Positions 9,120-16,696 of a DNA stretch of 64,000 nt are shown in pieces. Origin of the DNA: Sphingomonas aliaeris (GTDB lineage: Bacteria > Pseudomonadota > Alphaproteobacteria > Sphingomonadales > Sphingomonadaceae); contig NZ_CP061035.1 of NCBI RefSeq assembly GCF_016743815.1, positions 3,593,001 through 3,657,000 of the forward strand. Reading direction: 5' to 3'. Within the stretch, counting starts at the first letter, position 1; each line of letters begins with the position of its first letter. Both the position numbers and the translations under genes were made by a program. The notes below the pieces were generated by a model. It ran no database searches. It saw only the letters and a program-made list of their open reading frames with translations, and was not told the DNA's origin.

Positions 9120-10274
9120 ATGGGGGATCATTCGCCCAGAATGCCGTACCGGCCGGGATCGTCCAGCGGACCCCCTGCCCGTTCGGCGCCGGTTTCCGGC
9201 AAGACGCCCGCCGCTCCGGCGCGCGACAAGACGAACGCGCCCGAACGGCCCAAGGCGTCCGTCAGGGACGGCAGCAAGGCCGGCGGCAAGGACGGTGAAC
9301 GGCCGCGCGGGCGCTGGCCCGCGGCGCAACATTTCGCCGCACTGGATCTCGGCACCAACAATTGCCGCCTGCTGATCGCCCGTCCGCAGGCGGATGGCTT
9401 TGCGGTGGTCGATGCCTTTTCGCGTATCGTGCGGCTGGGCGAAGGCCTCGCCTCGACCGGGCGATTGAGCGATGCGGCGATCGAGCGGACGCTGACCGCG
9501 CTGAAGATCTGCGCGGAAAAGCTGAAGCGCCGCAACGTCACCTTGTCCCGCTCGGTCGCGACCGAGGCGTGCCGCCGCGCGACCAACGGGCCGGACTTCA
9601 TCGCGCGCGCTTTGGCCGAGACGGGCATCCATCTCGACATCATCTCCGCCGAGGAAGAGGCGCGGCTGGCGGTGCTCGGCTGCCACGTGCTGATCGAACC
9701 GGGCGACGATCCCGCCCTGATCTTCGACATCGGGGGCGGATCGACCGAACTGGTGCTGGTGGACACGAAGGGCCCCGTGCCGCGCGTGCTCGACTGGCAC
9801 AGCGCGCCGTGGGGCGTCGTTTCGCTGACGGAGCATATCGGCCATGCGCAGGACCGCGAGGGTCGGCTGGCCGCCTATGCCCGGATGCGCGAGATCGTCG
9901 CGGAAAGCTTTGCCGGGTTTGCCAGCCGTCTGCCGCGCGACATCGTCCGCCCGCGCCTGCTGGGGACGAGTGGCACGGTGACGACGCTTGCCAGCGTGCA
10001 TCTGGAACTGTCGCATTACGACCGCAGCCAGGTCGACGGGCTGATCGTTCCCGCCGCCTCGATGCGCCGCATCAGCCGCGACCTGTCGGGCATGGCGATG
10101 TCGGAACGCGCCACCCTGCCCTGTATCGGCACCGAACGCGCCGATCTGGTGGTCGCCGGCTGCGCGATCCTGGAGACGATCATGGATCTGTGGCCCGCGG
10201 AACGGCTGGGCGTGGCGGATCGCGGTATCCGCGAGGGAATCCTGCGGCGATTGATGAACAGGGAACGGTTGTGA
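9120..10274 (+). CDS. ppx: Ppx/GppA exopolyphosphatase-type phosphatase
   Basis: An exopolyphosphatase/guanosine-pentaphosphatase family enzyme of the ASKHA fold, which removes phosphate from polyphosphate chains or pppGpp. 384 residues. An unusual Pro/Lys/Gly-rich leader of about 65 residues precedes the catalytic core, which starts AALDLGTNNCRLLIA (phosphate-1 loop). RIVRLGEGL, ATEACRRATNG, SAEEEARLAVLG and IFDIGGGSTELVL (phosphate-2) follow, ending in the short alphaproteobacterial form without the C-terminal HD-like domain. Which substrate is preferred cannot be read from sequence. The stop overlaps the GTG start of rlmE (GTGA), so the two are translationally coupled. The ATG at 9120 lacks a clear ribosome binding site, so a later start that removes part of the leader is possible. 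Confidence 0.9.
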   Translation: MGDHSPRMPYRPGSSSGPPARSAPVSGKTPAAPARDKTNAPERPKASVRDGSKAGGKDGERPRGRWPAAQHFAALDLGTNNCRLLIARPQADGFAVVDAFSRIVRLGEGLASTGRLSDAAIERTLTALKICAEKLKRRNVTLSRSVATEACRRATNGPDFIARALAETGIHLDIISAEEEARLAVLGCHVLIEPGDDPALIFDIGGGSTELVLVDTKGPVPRVLDWHSAPWGVVSLTEHIGHAQDREGRLAAYARMREIVAESFAGFASRLPRDIVRPRLLGTSGTVTTLASVHLELSHYDRSQVDGLIVPAASMRRISRDLSGMAMSERATLPCIGTERADLVVAGCAILETIMDLWPAERLGVADRGIREGILRRLMNRERL

Positions 10275-10942
10275 GCAAGGATGGGGGCGGACTGCGCGTC
10301 CGCGTGAAGACCGCGCGCAAGCGGACCGCGCAATCGACGCGCTGGCTGGAGCGGCAGTTGAACGACCCGTACGTCCGGCGCGCGAAGGCGGATGGCTATC
10401 GTAGCCGCGCGGCGTACAAGCTGATCGAACTTGACGAACGCTTCGGCTTCCTGCGCGGCAAACGGCGCGTGATCGATCTCGGCCTCGCGCCCGGCGGATG
10501 GAGCCAGGTCGTCCGGCGGCAGGTGCCCAAGGCGGCGATCGTCGGGATCGATCTGTTGCCCGTCGATCCGATCGACGGCGTCACGATCCTGCTGATGGAT
10601 TTCATGGACGATGCGGCGCCCGACGCGCTGATCGCCGAACTGGGCGGCGCGCCCGATCTCGTCCTGTCCGACATGGCCGCGAACACCGTCGGCCACCCGC
10701 AGACGGACGCGCTGCGCACGATGGGCCTCGTCGAGACCGCCTTGGCCTTCGCGGTCGACGTGCTGGAACCCGGCGGCGCGTTCGTCGCCAAGGTGTTCGC
10801 GGGCGGCGCGGATCCCGAACTGGTCGCGGAGATGAAGCGCAACTTCACCACCGTGAAGCACGCCAAGCCCCCGGCGAGCCGCAAGGGATCGGTGGAATGG
10901 TTCGTGGTCGCGCAGGGGTTCAAGGGCCGGCGAGCGGAATAG
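10271..10942 (+). CDS. rlmE: 23S rRNA 2'-O-ribose methyltransferase RlmE (FtsJ/RrmJ)
   Basis: A SAM-dependent methyltransferase that modifies U2552 in the 23S A-loop at a late step of large-subunit assembly. 223 residues from the GTG at 10271, which overlaps the ppx stop by four bases. After a basic N-terminus come DPYVRRAKADGYRSRAAYKL, the SAM loop VIDLGLAPGGWSQ, LLMDFMDD and VLSDMAANTVGH. AKVFAGG and SVEWFVVAQG complete the K-D-K-E catalytic set of FtsJ enzymes. Its last codons lie inside the first copy of a repeat that flanks the low-GC island downstream. Confidence 0.95.
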   Translation: MSKDGGGLRVRVKTARKRTAQSTRWLERQLNDPYVRRAKADGYRSRAAYKLIELDERFGFLRGKRRVIDLGLAPGGWSQVVRRQVPKAAIVGIDLLPVDPIDGVTILLMDFMDDAAPDALIAELGGAPDLVLSDMAANTVGHPQTDALRTMGLVETALAFAVDVLEPGGAFVAKVFAGGADPELVAEMKRNFTTVKHAKPPASRKGSVEWFVVAQGFKGRRAE

Positions 10943-11031
10943 CGACGCTATTCCGCGTCGAGCGTCAGCGAGCACCGAGCCCCGGCCGGCGGGGCGCAGC
11001 ACCCGACCGACGGCGCGGCTTCGCCGCGACG
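10936..11031. repeat. Repeat module flanking the low-GC island, copy 1
   Basis: It starts with a hairpin (GGAATAGCGACGCTATTCC), then CGTCG, a variable spacer, CGGCCGGCGGGGC, CACCCGACCG and a final hairpin GCGGCTTCGCCGC. The same order of blocks, in reverse orientation, is found at 12829-12916. The rlmE stop codon lies within its first hairpin. Confidence 0.65.
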
Positions 11032-11179
11032 GGGCTATTCGGCTGCCGTTACGCCACGAACGCCGGGGATGAAGAGAACACAGCATTCGCTTACAACGCT
11101 ATTGCAAGCGTCAAAATAATCGATAGCTTTTGCATGCATGTTTTCTCTGTCGCCCTGATGTCCCACCTGTGGCAAACCG

Positions 11180-11410
11180 GTGCCATTTCTTAAGACCCAG
11201 TGGCGCCTTGGAAAGCCATTTGCCTACAATGGCTGTGAGGATCGGCTTATCATTCCGAAAAATCTTTGGATCGGCTCGGGTGCGTTTGTGATCTTTTGGC
11301 TCTTGAAAAATCGAATGGCTTCGCCGTCGCAGACTGTAATGCTGATCGCCGGTCTCGTTGCTGCGGTTCTCATAATATCACGCTTGTTTCTGCGTCCCCA
11401 AAGAGCATAG
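11180..11410 (+). CDS. Possible small membrane protein in low-GC island
   Basis: An open frame of up to 76 residues beginning with GTG. The C-terminal half is hydrophobic: SGAFVIFWLLKNRM and then TVMLIAGLVAAVLIISRLFL, compatible with two membrane helices and a basic tail ending RPQRA. The first ~30 residues look less protein-like, and a start closer to the first helix is possible. No family was recognised. It is alone on its strand and convergent with the acetyltransferase at 11536. It may be spurious. Confidence 0.3.
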   Translation: MPFLKTQWRLGKPFAYNGCEDRLIIPKNLWIGSGAFVIFWLLKNRMASPSQTVMLIAGLVAAVLIISRLFLRPQRA

Positions 11411-11535
11411 GGCTTACTCTGCAAGCCAATAAGACGTTCCCAAAAAACCCGTTTGTTTTCAAGAAACTTAGATTGACAGCCTGCGCTCACCAGCGGGCAT
11501 CTAAAAACGTCCGGGAAAAGCGTTGAAAACCAGAT

Positions 11536-12339
11536 TCAGCCGTGGGGAAGCAAGGCGTTTTGTTCGCGACTGTAGCGCCAGGCTGTTGCTTGCCCATCTT
11601 CGCCAATTTTGATTAGCGTTCCACTGTATAGCTGGGCATCACCCGACGCAATGTTGCGCTCAATGACAGGTATCGCTTGATGGACATCGGTGAAGTCCGC
11701 GCCCTTTATCGCCGACAATCCATAGTTCCACCATTGAAGTCCGATAAGTGCGTCGATTACCTTGCAATCAAACCGCAATCGGATAACTTTAGCGGGAACA
11801 CCACCGACGATTGCATATGGCGGAACGTCTTTTGTGACAACTGAGCGTGAAGCAATAACTGCTCCATCGCCTATTTTTACGCCACGTCGAATAAATACAC
11901 CTTCGCCAATCCAGACATCATTACCGATAGTGATCTTTTCGATCCTGTTCGACATTGAAGTGCTGAGCGCGGCGATCGCCTTGTCTACCATTGGACGGTT
12001 GCCATTATAGAAATCATCTAAATCGCCGAATTCATCGAATCCGGTCAAAACAGGTGATGCGGACAGGAAATCGGTTGGGTGTTCGACCTGCCCTGAAACG
12101 ACGTTACTGGCGATAGAACAGAACCGACCGATCGTAGATACATGCCGAATTAACGTTTCTCGCCCACCGATGTAACTGTAGGCGCCGACAAAATCGACGT
12201 CATAAATACCGTTGCGGATACTGACTGGTGCCTCGAGCAGCGTTTCCTTGGCCCCGGCAAAGCCGAATGCGACGTCTACACCGATTCGCACTTTATGCGA
12301 TTGGCTAAAATCTTGAACGGATGTGAACATTGGCGACAT
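11536..12339 (-). CDS. CatB-type hexapeptide-repeat O-acetyltransferase
   Basis: An acetyl-CoA-dependent acetyltransferase of the left-handed beta-helix (hexapeptide) class, nearest to the xenobiotic/CatB-like and capsule/LPS sugar acetyltransferases. About 267 residues from the ATG at 12339. Turns of the helix are visible in [18 protein letters not shown] and [25 protein letters not shown] supplies the conserved catalytic-type His, and [20 protein letters not shown] and [14 protein letters not shown] are the family's closing turns. Base composition is clearly lower in GC than its neighbours and the gene stands between two inverted repeat modules, so it looks acquired. The acceptor (sugar or antibiotic) is unknown. 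Confidence 0.85.
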   Translation of the reverse strand: MSPMFTSVQDFSQSHKVRIGVDVAFGFAGAKETLLEAPVSIRNGIYDVDFVGAYSYIGGRETLIRHVSTIGRFCSIASNVVSGQVEHPTDFLSASPVLTGFDEFGDLDDFYNGNRPMVDKAIAALSTSMSNRIEKITIGNDVWIGEGVFIRRGVKIGDGAVIASRSVVTKDVPPYAIVGGVPAKVIRLRFDCKVIDALIGLQWWNYGLSAIKGADFTDVHQAIPVIERNIASGDAQLYSGTLIKIGEDGQATAWRYSREQNALLPHG

Positions 12340-12618
12340 TATCTCGATCTCTACGCAACGGACCACAGATCGTCTAGCGACGGCCTTCCATCAAACCCGA
12401 CTATTCCCAAAATTCGATCCTTTGGGGAAGGTCAGCCGCGCAATGTCAGCTATTGCCACTCGCCTCCCCAAAAGGCGCCAGTCCGATCTCCACCAAGTTT
12501 GGACGCTACCAAGTTTGATCGCTACGATGTCCTACACCTCGGCATTCCGCTACGCTTGCCGCTGCTCTTTGACATCGCCGCCCCCCCCGCCGGCCGCGCC
12601 CCATTCAAGCCGCATAGC

Positions 12619-12693
12619 GTGTGACCTTGTGTGAATTTCGGTCATCCGTGCCGTCGTCAGACCCGATACCGTGTGACTTTGTGTGAACTTCGG
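12619..12693. repeat. Two 23-bp direct repeats built of GTGTGA units
   Basis: GTGTGACCTTGTGTGAATTT (12619 on) and GTGTGACTTTGTGTGAACTT (12671 on) are each followed by CGG. The two 23-mers match at 21 positions and lie 52 bases apart. Each is itself a ten-base tandem of GTGTGA plus four bases, giving four GTGTGA units in all. Confidence 0.75.
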
Positions 12694-12785
12694 CGCGTGC
12701 GTGCCCGCCGTCCGTCGTGTGATCGGGGCGTATGCCATGGCTGACCGGGACAGCGGCCAGACATTACTGATCAGCCGCAGACACG

Positions 12786-12818
12786 AAAAAGCCCGCGAGG
12801 GGCGACCTCGCGGGCTTT
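12786..12818 (-). terminator. Rho-independent terminator downstream of rpoZ
   Basis: On the minus strand AAAGCCCGCGAGG pairs with CCTCGCGGGCTTT around a five-base loop and runs into five Ts. It lies about 100 bases after the rpoZ stop. Confidence 0.85.
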
Positions 12819-12828
12819 GCGTTTGGGG

Positions 12829-12916
12829 CTGCGCCGCGGCGAAGCCGCGTCGCCGGTCGGGCTGTGCCCGCCGGCCGCGGTTTCGGCCGCGACGTGGATT
12901 AGCGTTCGCTAATCCC
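12829..12916. repeat. Repeat module flanking the low-GC island, copy 2 (inverted)
   Basis: Read on the minus strand it has the same block order as 10936-11031: hairpin GGATTAGCGAACGCTAATCC, CGTCG, spacer, CGGCCGGCGGGC, AGCCCGACCG and hairpin GCGGCTTCGCCGC. It lies immediately after the rpoZ stop codon. Confidence 0.65.
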
Positions 12917-12921
12917 CTGCC

Positions 12922-13266
12922 TCAACCGTCGTAATCCGCGCCCAGATTCTGGTTCCGCGGCGGAGCGGCAGCCGTGAGGCGAAGCGCTTCGGCCGAGGCG
13001 GCGAGGTTGCCGACGGCATCCGCTTCGTCCTCGTCATCCACCTGGACGCGCTGCAGGCCGGAAATCACGGCTTCTTCCAAATGCGGCGGCTTGACCGTCT
13101 GCTCGGCGATCTCACGCAACGCGACGACGGGGTTCTTGTCGCGATCGCGGTCGATCGTCAGGTCGGCGCCGCCGGAAATCTGGCGGGCGCGTTGTGCGGC
13201 CAGCAGGACCAGATCGAAGCGGTTGGGGATCTTGTCGACGCAATCTTCGACGGTGACGCGCGCCAT
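12922..13266 (-). CDS. rpoZ: RNA polymerase omega subunit
   Basis: The small subunit that wraps the beta-prime C-terminus and helps RNA polymerase assembly; in proteobacteria it also forms part of a ppGpp site. 114 residues. It begins [20 protein letters not shown], then [13 protein letters not shown] and [14 protein letters not shown], all typical of omega. The C-terminal ~45 residues are acidic and then Ala/Pro-rich, as in other sphingomonads. A hairpin and a strong terminator follow. A conserved rsh gene is also in the window (57690-59795) but not adjacent. Confidence 0.96.
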   Translation of the reverse strand: MARVTVEDCVDKIPNRFDLVLLAAQRARQISGGADLTIDRDRDKNPVVALREIAEQTVKPPHLEEAVISGLQRVQVDDEDEADAVGNLAASAEALRLTAAAPPRNQNLGADYDG

Positions 13267-13381
13267 GAATGGCTTCCTTCGTGAACGGACAATAGGTGAA
13301 GCGCCGCGATCTAGGGCGCGCAGGCGCCGGAGTCAAGAAATCCGGCTTGCGCGCGGCCCCGCCCGCCGCCACAGCCGGACG

Positions 13382-14557
13382 ATGGCCGAACCGCCCCCGC
13401 AGCCGAGCTTCCTGGTCGATGGCGATCGGTTGACGATGATCGACACCGGCCCGCGCCGGCTGGCCGCGTTGATCGCGCTGATCGACGGCGCACGCGTCTC
13501 GCTCCGCATCCTCTATTACATCTATGTCGACGACGATGCCGGCGTGAAGGTGCGACAGGCGATGATCGATGCGGCGGCGCGCGGGGTGCGCGTGTCGGTG
13601 ATCGTCGACGGGATGGGCAGCGCCCCCGCCGCATCCGAGAATTTCTTCGAGCCTTTGGTCGCGGCCGGCGCATCGGTGTGCCGCTTCGAACCGCGACTGG
13701 GGCGGCGCTACCTGCTGCGCAACCATCAGAAACTGGCGCTGGCGGATGGCGAGCAGGCCGATGCCAGCGCGATCATCGGCGGATTCAACATCCAGGATTC
13801 GTATTTCGGCACCCCCGCCGAACAGGCGTGGCGCGACCTGGGGCTATTGGTGGAGGGGCCGTCGGCGGCGGCGCTCACCGGCTATTTCGATACGCTGGCG
13901 ACGTGGATCCGCACGCCCAAGGCGCCGATCCGTGCGCTCCGCCGCCTGTTGACGCAGTGGAGCCAGCATGACGGACAGACGCGCTGGCTGCTCGGCGGGC
14001 CGACGCGGCATCTGAGCCCCTGGGCCAAGGCGGTGCGTGCCGACCTGCGGCGGGCGCGGACGTTCGATCTGATCGCGGGCTATTTCGCCCCCAATCCCGC
14101 GATGTTGCGGCGGCTGGACAAGGTCGGGCAGCGCGGGCGGGTGCGGATCGTGCTGCCGTCGAAGAACGATCATGCCGCCGCGATCTGGGCGTCGCGCTTC
14201 ACCTATGCCGGGCTGCTGCGCAAGAACGTGCAGATCTACGAATATCTGCTGACCAAGCTGCACACGAAGCTCTTCGTGATCGACTCGGTCGTCTATGTGG
14301 GCTCCGCCAATTTCGACATCCGGTCGATGTTCCTGAACCTGGAAATCATGCTGCGGATCGAGGACACGGCGTTCGCCGATCATGCCCGTGCCTATGTCGA
14401 GGGCGAAATCGCGCAGTCGGAACTGATCACCAAGGCGCTGTACAAGTCCCGCACCACGCTCTGGCGGCGGACGAAACAGGCCGCGGCCTATTTCGTCATC
14501 GCGGTGCTGGATTATAACGTGACGAAGCGGCTGAATTTCGGGCGTGAGCGGCTCTAG
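13382..14557 (+). CDS. Phospholipase D-like protein (cardiolipin synthase type)
   Basis: A phosphatidyltransferase/phosphodiesterase of the PLD superfamily, 391 residues from the ATG at 13382. Both HKD motifs are complete: HQKLALAD followed by IIGGFNIQD, and HTKLFVID followed by VGSANFDIRSMFLN. ILYYIYVDDDAG near the N-terminus is typical of ClsB-like cardiolipin synthases. It has no N-terminal membrane helices, which favours the ClsB/ClsC type over ClsA, so the exact product (cardiolipin from phosphatidylglycerol, or another lipid exchange) is an inference. It is divergent from rpoZ with a ~115-base gap. Confidence 0.9.
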   Translation: MAEPPPQPSFLVDGDRLTMIDTGPRRLAALIALIDGARVSLRILYYIYVDDDAGVKVRQAMIDAAARGVRVSVIVDGMGSAPAASENFFEPLVAAGASVCRFEPRLGRRYLLRNHQKLALADGEQADASAIIGGFNIQDSYFGTPAEQAWRDLGLLVEGPSAAALTGYFDTLATWIRTPKAPIRALRRLLTQWSQHDGQTRWLLGGPTRHLSPWAKAVRADLRRARTFDLIAGYFAPNPAMLRRLDKVGQRGRVRIVLPSKNDHAAAIWASRFTYAGLLRKNVQIYEYLLTKLHTKLFVIDSVVYVGSANFDIRSMFLNLEIMLRIEDTAFADHARAYVEGEIAQSELITKALYKSRTTLWRRTKQAAAYFVIAVLDYNVTKRLNFGRERL

Positions 14558-14582
14558 GCCAGCCCCTGCACCCCGACCGCAC

Positions 14583-15048
14583 TCAGTCGCCGATCTCGAC
14601 GATCGCGTCGACCTCGACTGCCGCACCAAGCGGCAATGCGGGCACGCCGACCGCGGCGCGGGCGTGCTTGCCGGCATCGCCGAACAGGGCGACCATCAGG
14701 TCCGACGCGCCGTTCGCGACCTTCGGCTGGTCGGTAAAGTCGCCGGCCGAATTGACGAACACGCCCAGCTTCACGATCCGCTTCACGCGGTGAAGTTCGC
14801 CCAGCGCCAGCTTCATCTGCGCGACGAGCATCAGCGCGCACTGCTGCGCCGCGTCCTGCCCGTAAGCGAGATCCTTGTCCTCGCCCAGCCGCCCGGTCAT
14901 CACCGCACCGTCCTTGAACGGCAATTGCCCGGAGATATGCAACAGCCCGGTCGCCGTGACGGCGGGGACATAGCTGGCGACGGGGGCTGCGGGCCTGCGG
15001 CAGTTCGAGGCCAAGTTCGGCGAGTTTGGATGCGATGCGATCGGTCAT
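14583..15048 (-). CDS. ridA: RidA-family protein, single-base frameshift near codon 18
   Basis: A RidA/YjgF-type enamine/imine deaminase that hydrolyses reactive 2-aminoacrylate formed by PLP enzymes. The start MTDRIASKLAELGLEL (ATG at 15048) and the body APVASYVPAVTATG..LLHISGQLPF..GRLGEDKDL..VGVPALPLGAAVEVDA are in different frames. The conserved Arg of the family appears to be missing from the usual place: the sequence reads ARAAVGVPALPLG. Removing one base of the GGCC at 14993-14996 joins the frames into a ~154-residue protein of this longer alphaproteobacterial RidA type. An insertion error in the assembly is more likely than a real knockout, since the rest is intact. Confidence 0.82.
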
Positions 15049-15119
15049 CGGGGCGGGATGCCGTGGCGCGGCGGGCGCGTCAATGGCCGGGTGCCCGTCG
15101 GCTGCTCACCGGCTCGTGG

Positions 15120-15392
15120 TCAGACGGGGGTGGCGGCACCCTCGCCGGACTGGTCCGGCTCGACCGGGAACGGACGGTGGCCCCATTTGACCATCGACCA
15201 GGCGCGTTCGTGAAAATAGAAGAGAAGGATCTTGGTGATCACTTCCGTTCCGGCGATCGATCCGGCGATCTTCGCATTGCCGCCGGTGAACAACAGCCCC
15301 AGCACGAACGTGTCGATGCTGCCCACCGTGCGCCACGACACCGCCTTGACCAGCGAGCGTGGATGGCTCTCCACGCCGCGGAACAGGAACAT
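15120..15392 (-). CDS. DUF2061 small membrane protein
   Basis: A 90-residue predicted inner-membrane protein, MFLFRGVESHPRSLVKAV, with two hydrophobic segments (SIDTFVLGLLFTGG and SIAGTEVITKILLFYF), then the conserved HERAWSMVKWG. This is the DUF2061 layout; no function is established for the family. The ATG at 15390-15392 overlaps the stop of the upstream aminotransferase gene by one base (TGATG), so the two are co-translated. Older annotations sometimes call relatives chlorophyll-synthesis-pathway proteins, which the sequence does not support. Confidence 0.88.
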   Translation of the reverse strand: MFLFRGVESHPRSLVKAVSWRTVGSIDTFVLGLLFTGGNAKIAGSIAGTEVITKILLFYFHERAWSMVKWGHRPFPVEPDQSGEGAATPV

Positions 15393-16600
15393 CAGCCGGC
15401 CTTCGTCGTCGGCACGTTGACGCCCATCGATTGCAGGTATTTTCGCACGTTCCGCGCCGCCTGACGCAGCCGCTGTTCGTTCTCGACCAGGGCGATGCGC
15501 ACATAACCTTCGCCATTCTCGCCATACCCGACCCCGGGGGCGACCGCGACCTTGGCATGGGTCAGCATCTGCTTGCTGAATTCCAGGCTGCCGAGATGCG
15601 CGAGCGCCGGGGGCAACGGTGCCCAGGCGAACATCGACGCCCGCGGCGACGGAATGTCCCACCAGGCGCGGCCGAAGCTTTCGACCAGCACGTCGCGGCG
15701 CTTGTGATACAGCTGACGGTTCTTCTCGACGATGTCCTGCGGGCCGTTCAGCGCGGCGCAGGCCGCCGCCTGGATCGGGGTGAAGGCACCGTAGTCGAGA
15801 TAGGATTTCACGCGGCTCATCGCGGCGATCAGCGTCTTGTTGCCGACCGCGAAACCGATCCGCCAGCCGGCCATCGAATAGGTCTTGCTGAGCGAGGTGA
15901 ACTCGATCGCCACATCCTTGGCACCCGGCACCTGCAGGATCGAGGGCGTCGGATTGCCGTCATAATACAGTTCCGAATACGCGAGGTCGGAGATGATCCA
16001 GACCTGGTTCGCCTTCGCCCACGCCACCAGCCGTTCGTAGAAAGCGAGATCGACCGCCTCTGCCGTCGGGTTCGACGGATAGTTGACGACCAGGATCGAC
16101 GGACGCGGCACGGTGAACGCCATCGCCCGCTCCAGGCTCTCGAAATAGGCGTCGTCGGGCGTGGTCGGCACCGCGCGGATCGTCGCGCCGGCGATGATGA
16201 AGCCGAACGTATGGATGGGGTAACTGGGGTTCGGCGCGAGCACGACGTCGCCCGGCGCAGTGATCGCGGTGGCGAGGCTGGCCAGCCCCTCCTTCGACCC
16301 CATCGTCACGACGACCTCCGTCTCCGGATCGACATCGACGCCGAAGCGGCGGCCATAATAGTTCGCCTGCGCACGTCGCAGTCCCGGAATGCCCTTCGAC
16401 TGGGAATAGCCATGCGCGTCGGGCTTCTGCGCGACCTCGACCAGCTTGGCGATCACATGCTCGGGCGGGGGCAGATCGGGATTGCCCATGCCAAGGTCGA
16501 TAATGTCCTCCCCGCCCGCGCGCGCCTGCGCCCGCATCGCATTCACTTCGGCGATCACGTACGGCGGGAGGCGCTTCATGCGGTAGAATTCTTCGGACAT
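15392..16600 (-). CDS. alaC: Class I/II PLP aminotransferase (AlaC type)
   Basis: A fold-type-I aminotransferase of 402 residues. It opens MSEEFYRMKRLPPYVIAEV, has DLGMGNPDLPPPEHV, ILVVNYPSNPTAEAV and ISDLAYSELYYDG, and carries the PLP lysine in SLSKTYSMAGWRIGFA. The C-terminal VRIALVENEQRLRQAARN binds the substrate carboxylate through its Arg. Closest known types are AlaC (glutamate-pyruvate transaminase) and the similar LL-diaminopimelate aminotransferase annotations. Because lysA is present and the AlaC group is common in sphingomonads, alanine synthesis is the better guess. It is divergent from phaC, about 96 bases between start codons, and coupled to the DUF2061 gene. Confidence 0.88.
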   Translation of the reverse strand: MSEEFYRMKRLPPYVIAEVNAMRAQARAGGEDIIDLGMGNPDLPPPEHVIAKLVEVAQKPDAHGYSQSKGIPGLRRAQANYYGRRFGVDVDPETEVVVTMGSKEGLASLATAITAPGDVVLAPNPSYPIHTFGFIIAGATIRAVPTTPDDAYFESLERAMAFTVPRPSILVVNYPSNPTAEAVDLAFYERLVAWAKANQVWIISDLAYSELYYDGNPTPSILQVPGAKDVAIEFTSLSKTYSMAGWRIGFAVGNKTLIAAMSRVKSYLDYGAFTPIQAAACAALNGPQDIVEKNRQLYHKRRDVLVESFGRAWWDIPSPRASMFAWAPLPPALAHLGSLEFSKQMLTHAKVAVAPGVGYGENGEGYVRIALVENEQRLRQAARNVRKYLQSMGVNVPTTKAG

Positions 16601-16696
16601 CGAAACTCTCGTTAATGCGAGGAAGCGCCGCCATACGGCATTCGGGCTATCGTGGGAATGAGGAGTGCGGCTAAGGTCGTCCGCAGGAGAGCGAAC

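Larger units (their letters stand above)
12367..12921. other. Intergenic region with direct repeats, terminator and repeat module
   Basis: No gene was found in this 555-base stretch. It contains a pair of 23-bp GTGTGA-type direct repeats, a strong terminator serving rpoZ, and the second copy of the island-flanking repeat module, each listed separately. The left part (12367-12600) is lower in GC and belongs to the island; from about 12780 the composition returns to that of the core genome. Confidence 0.6.
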
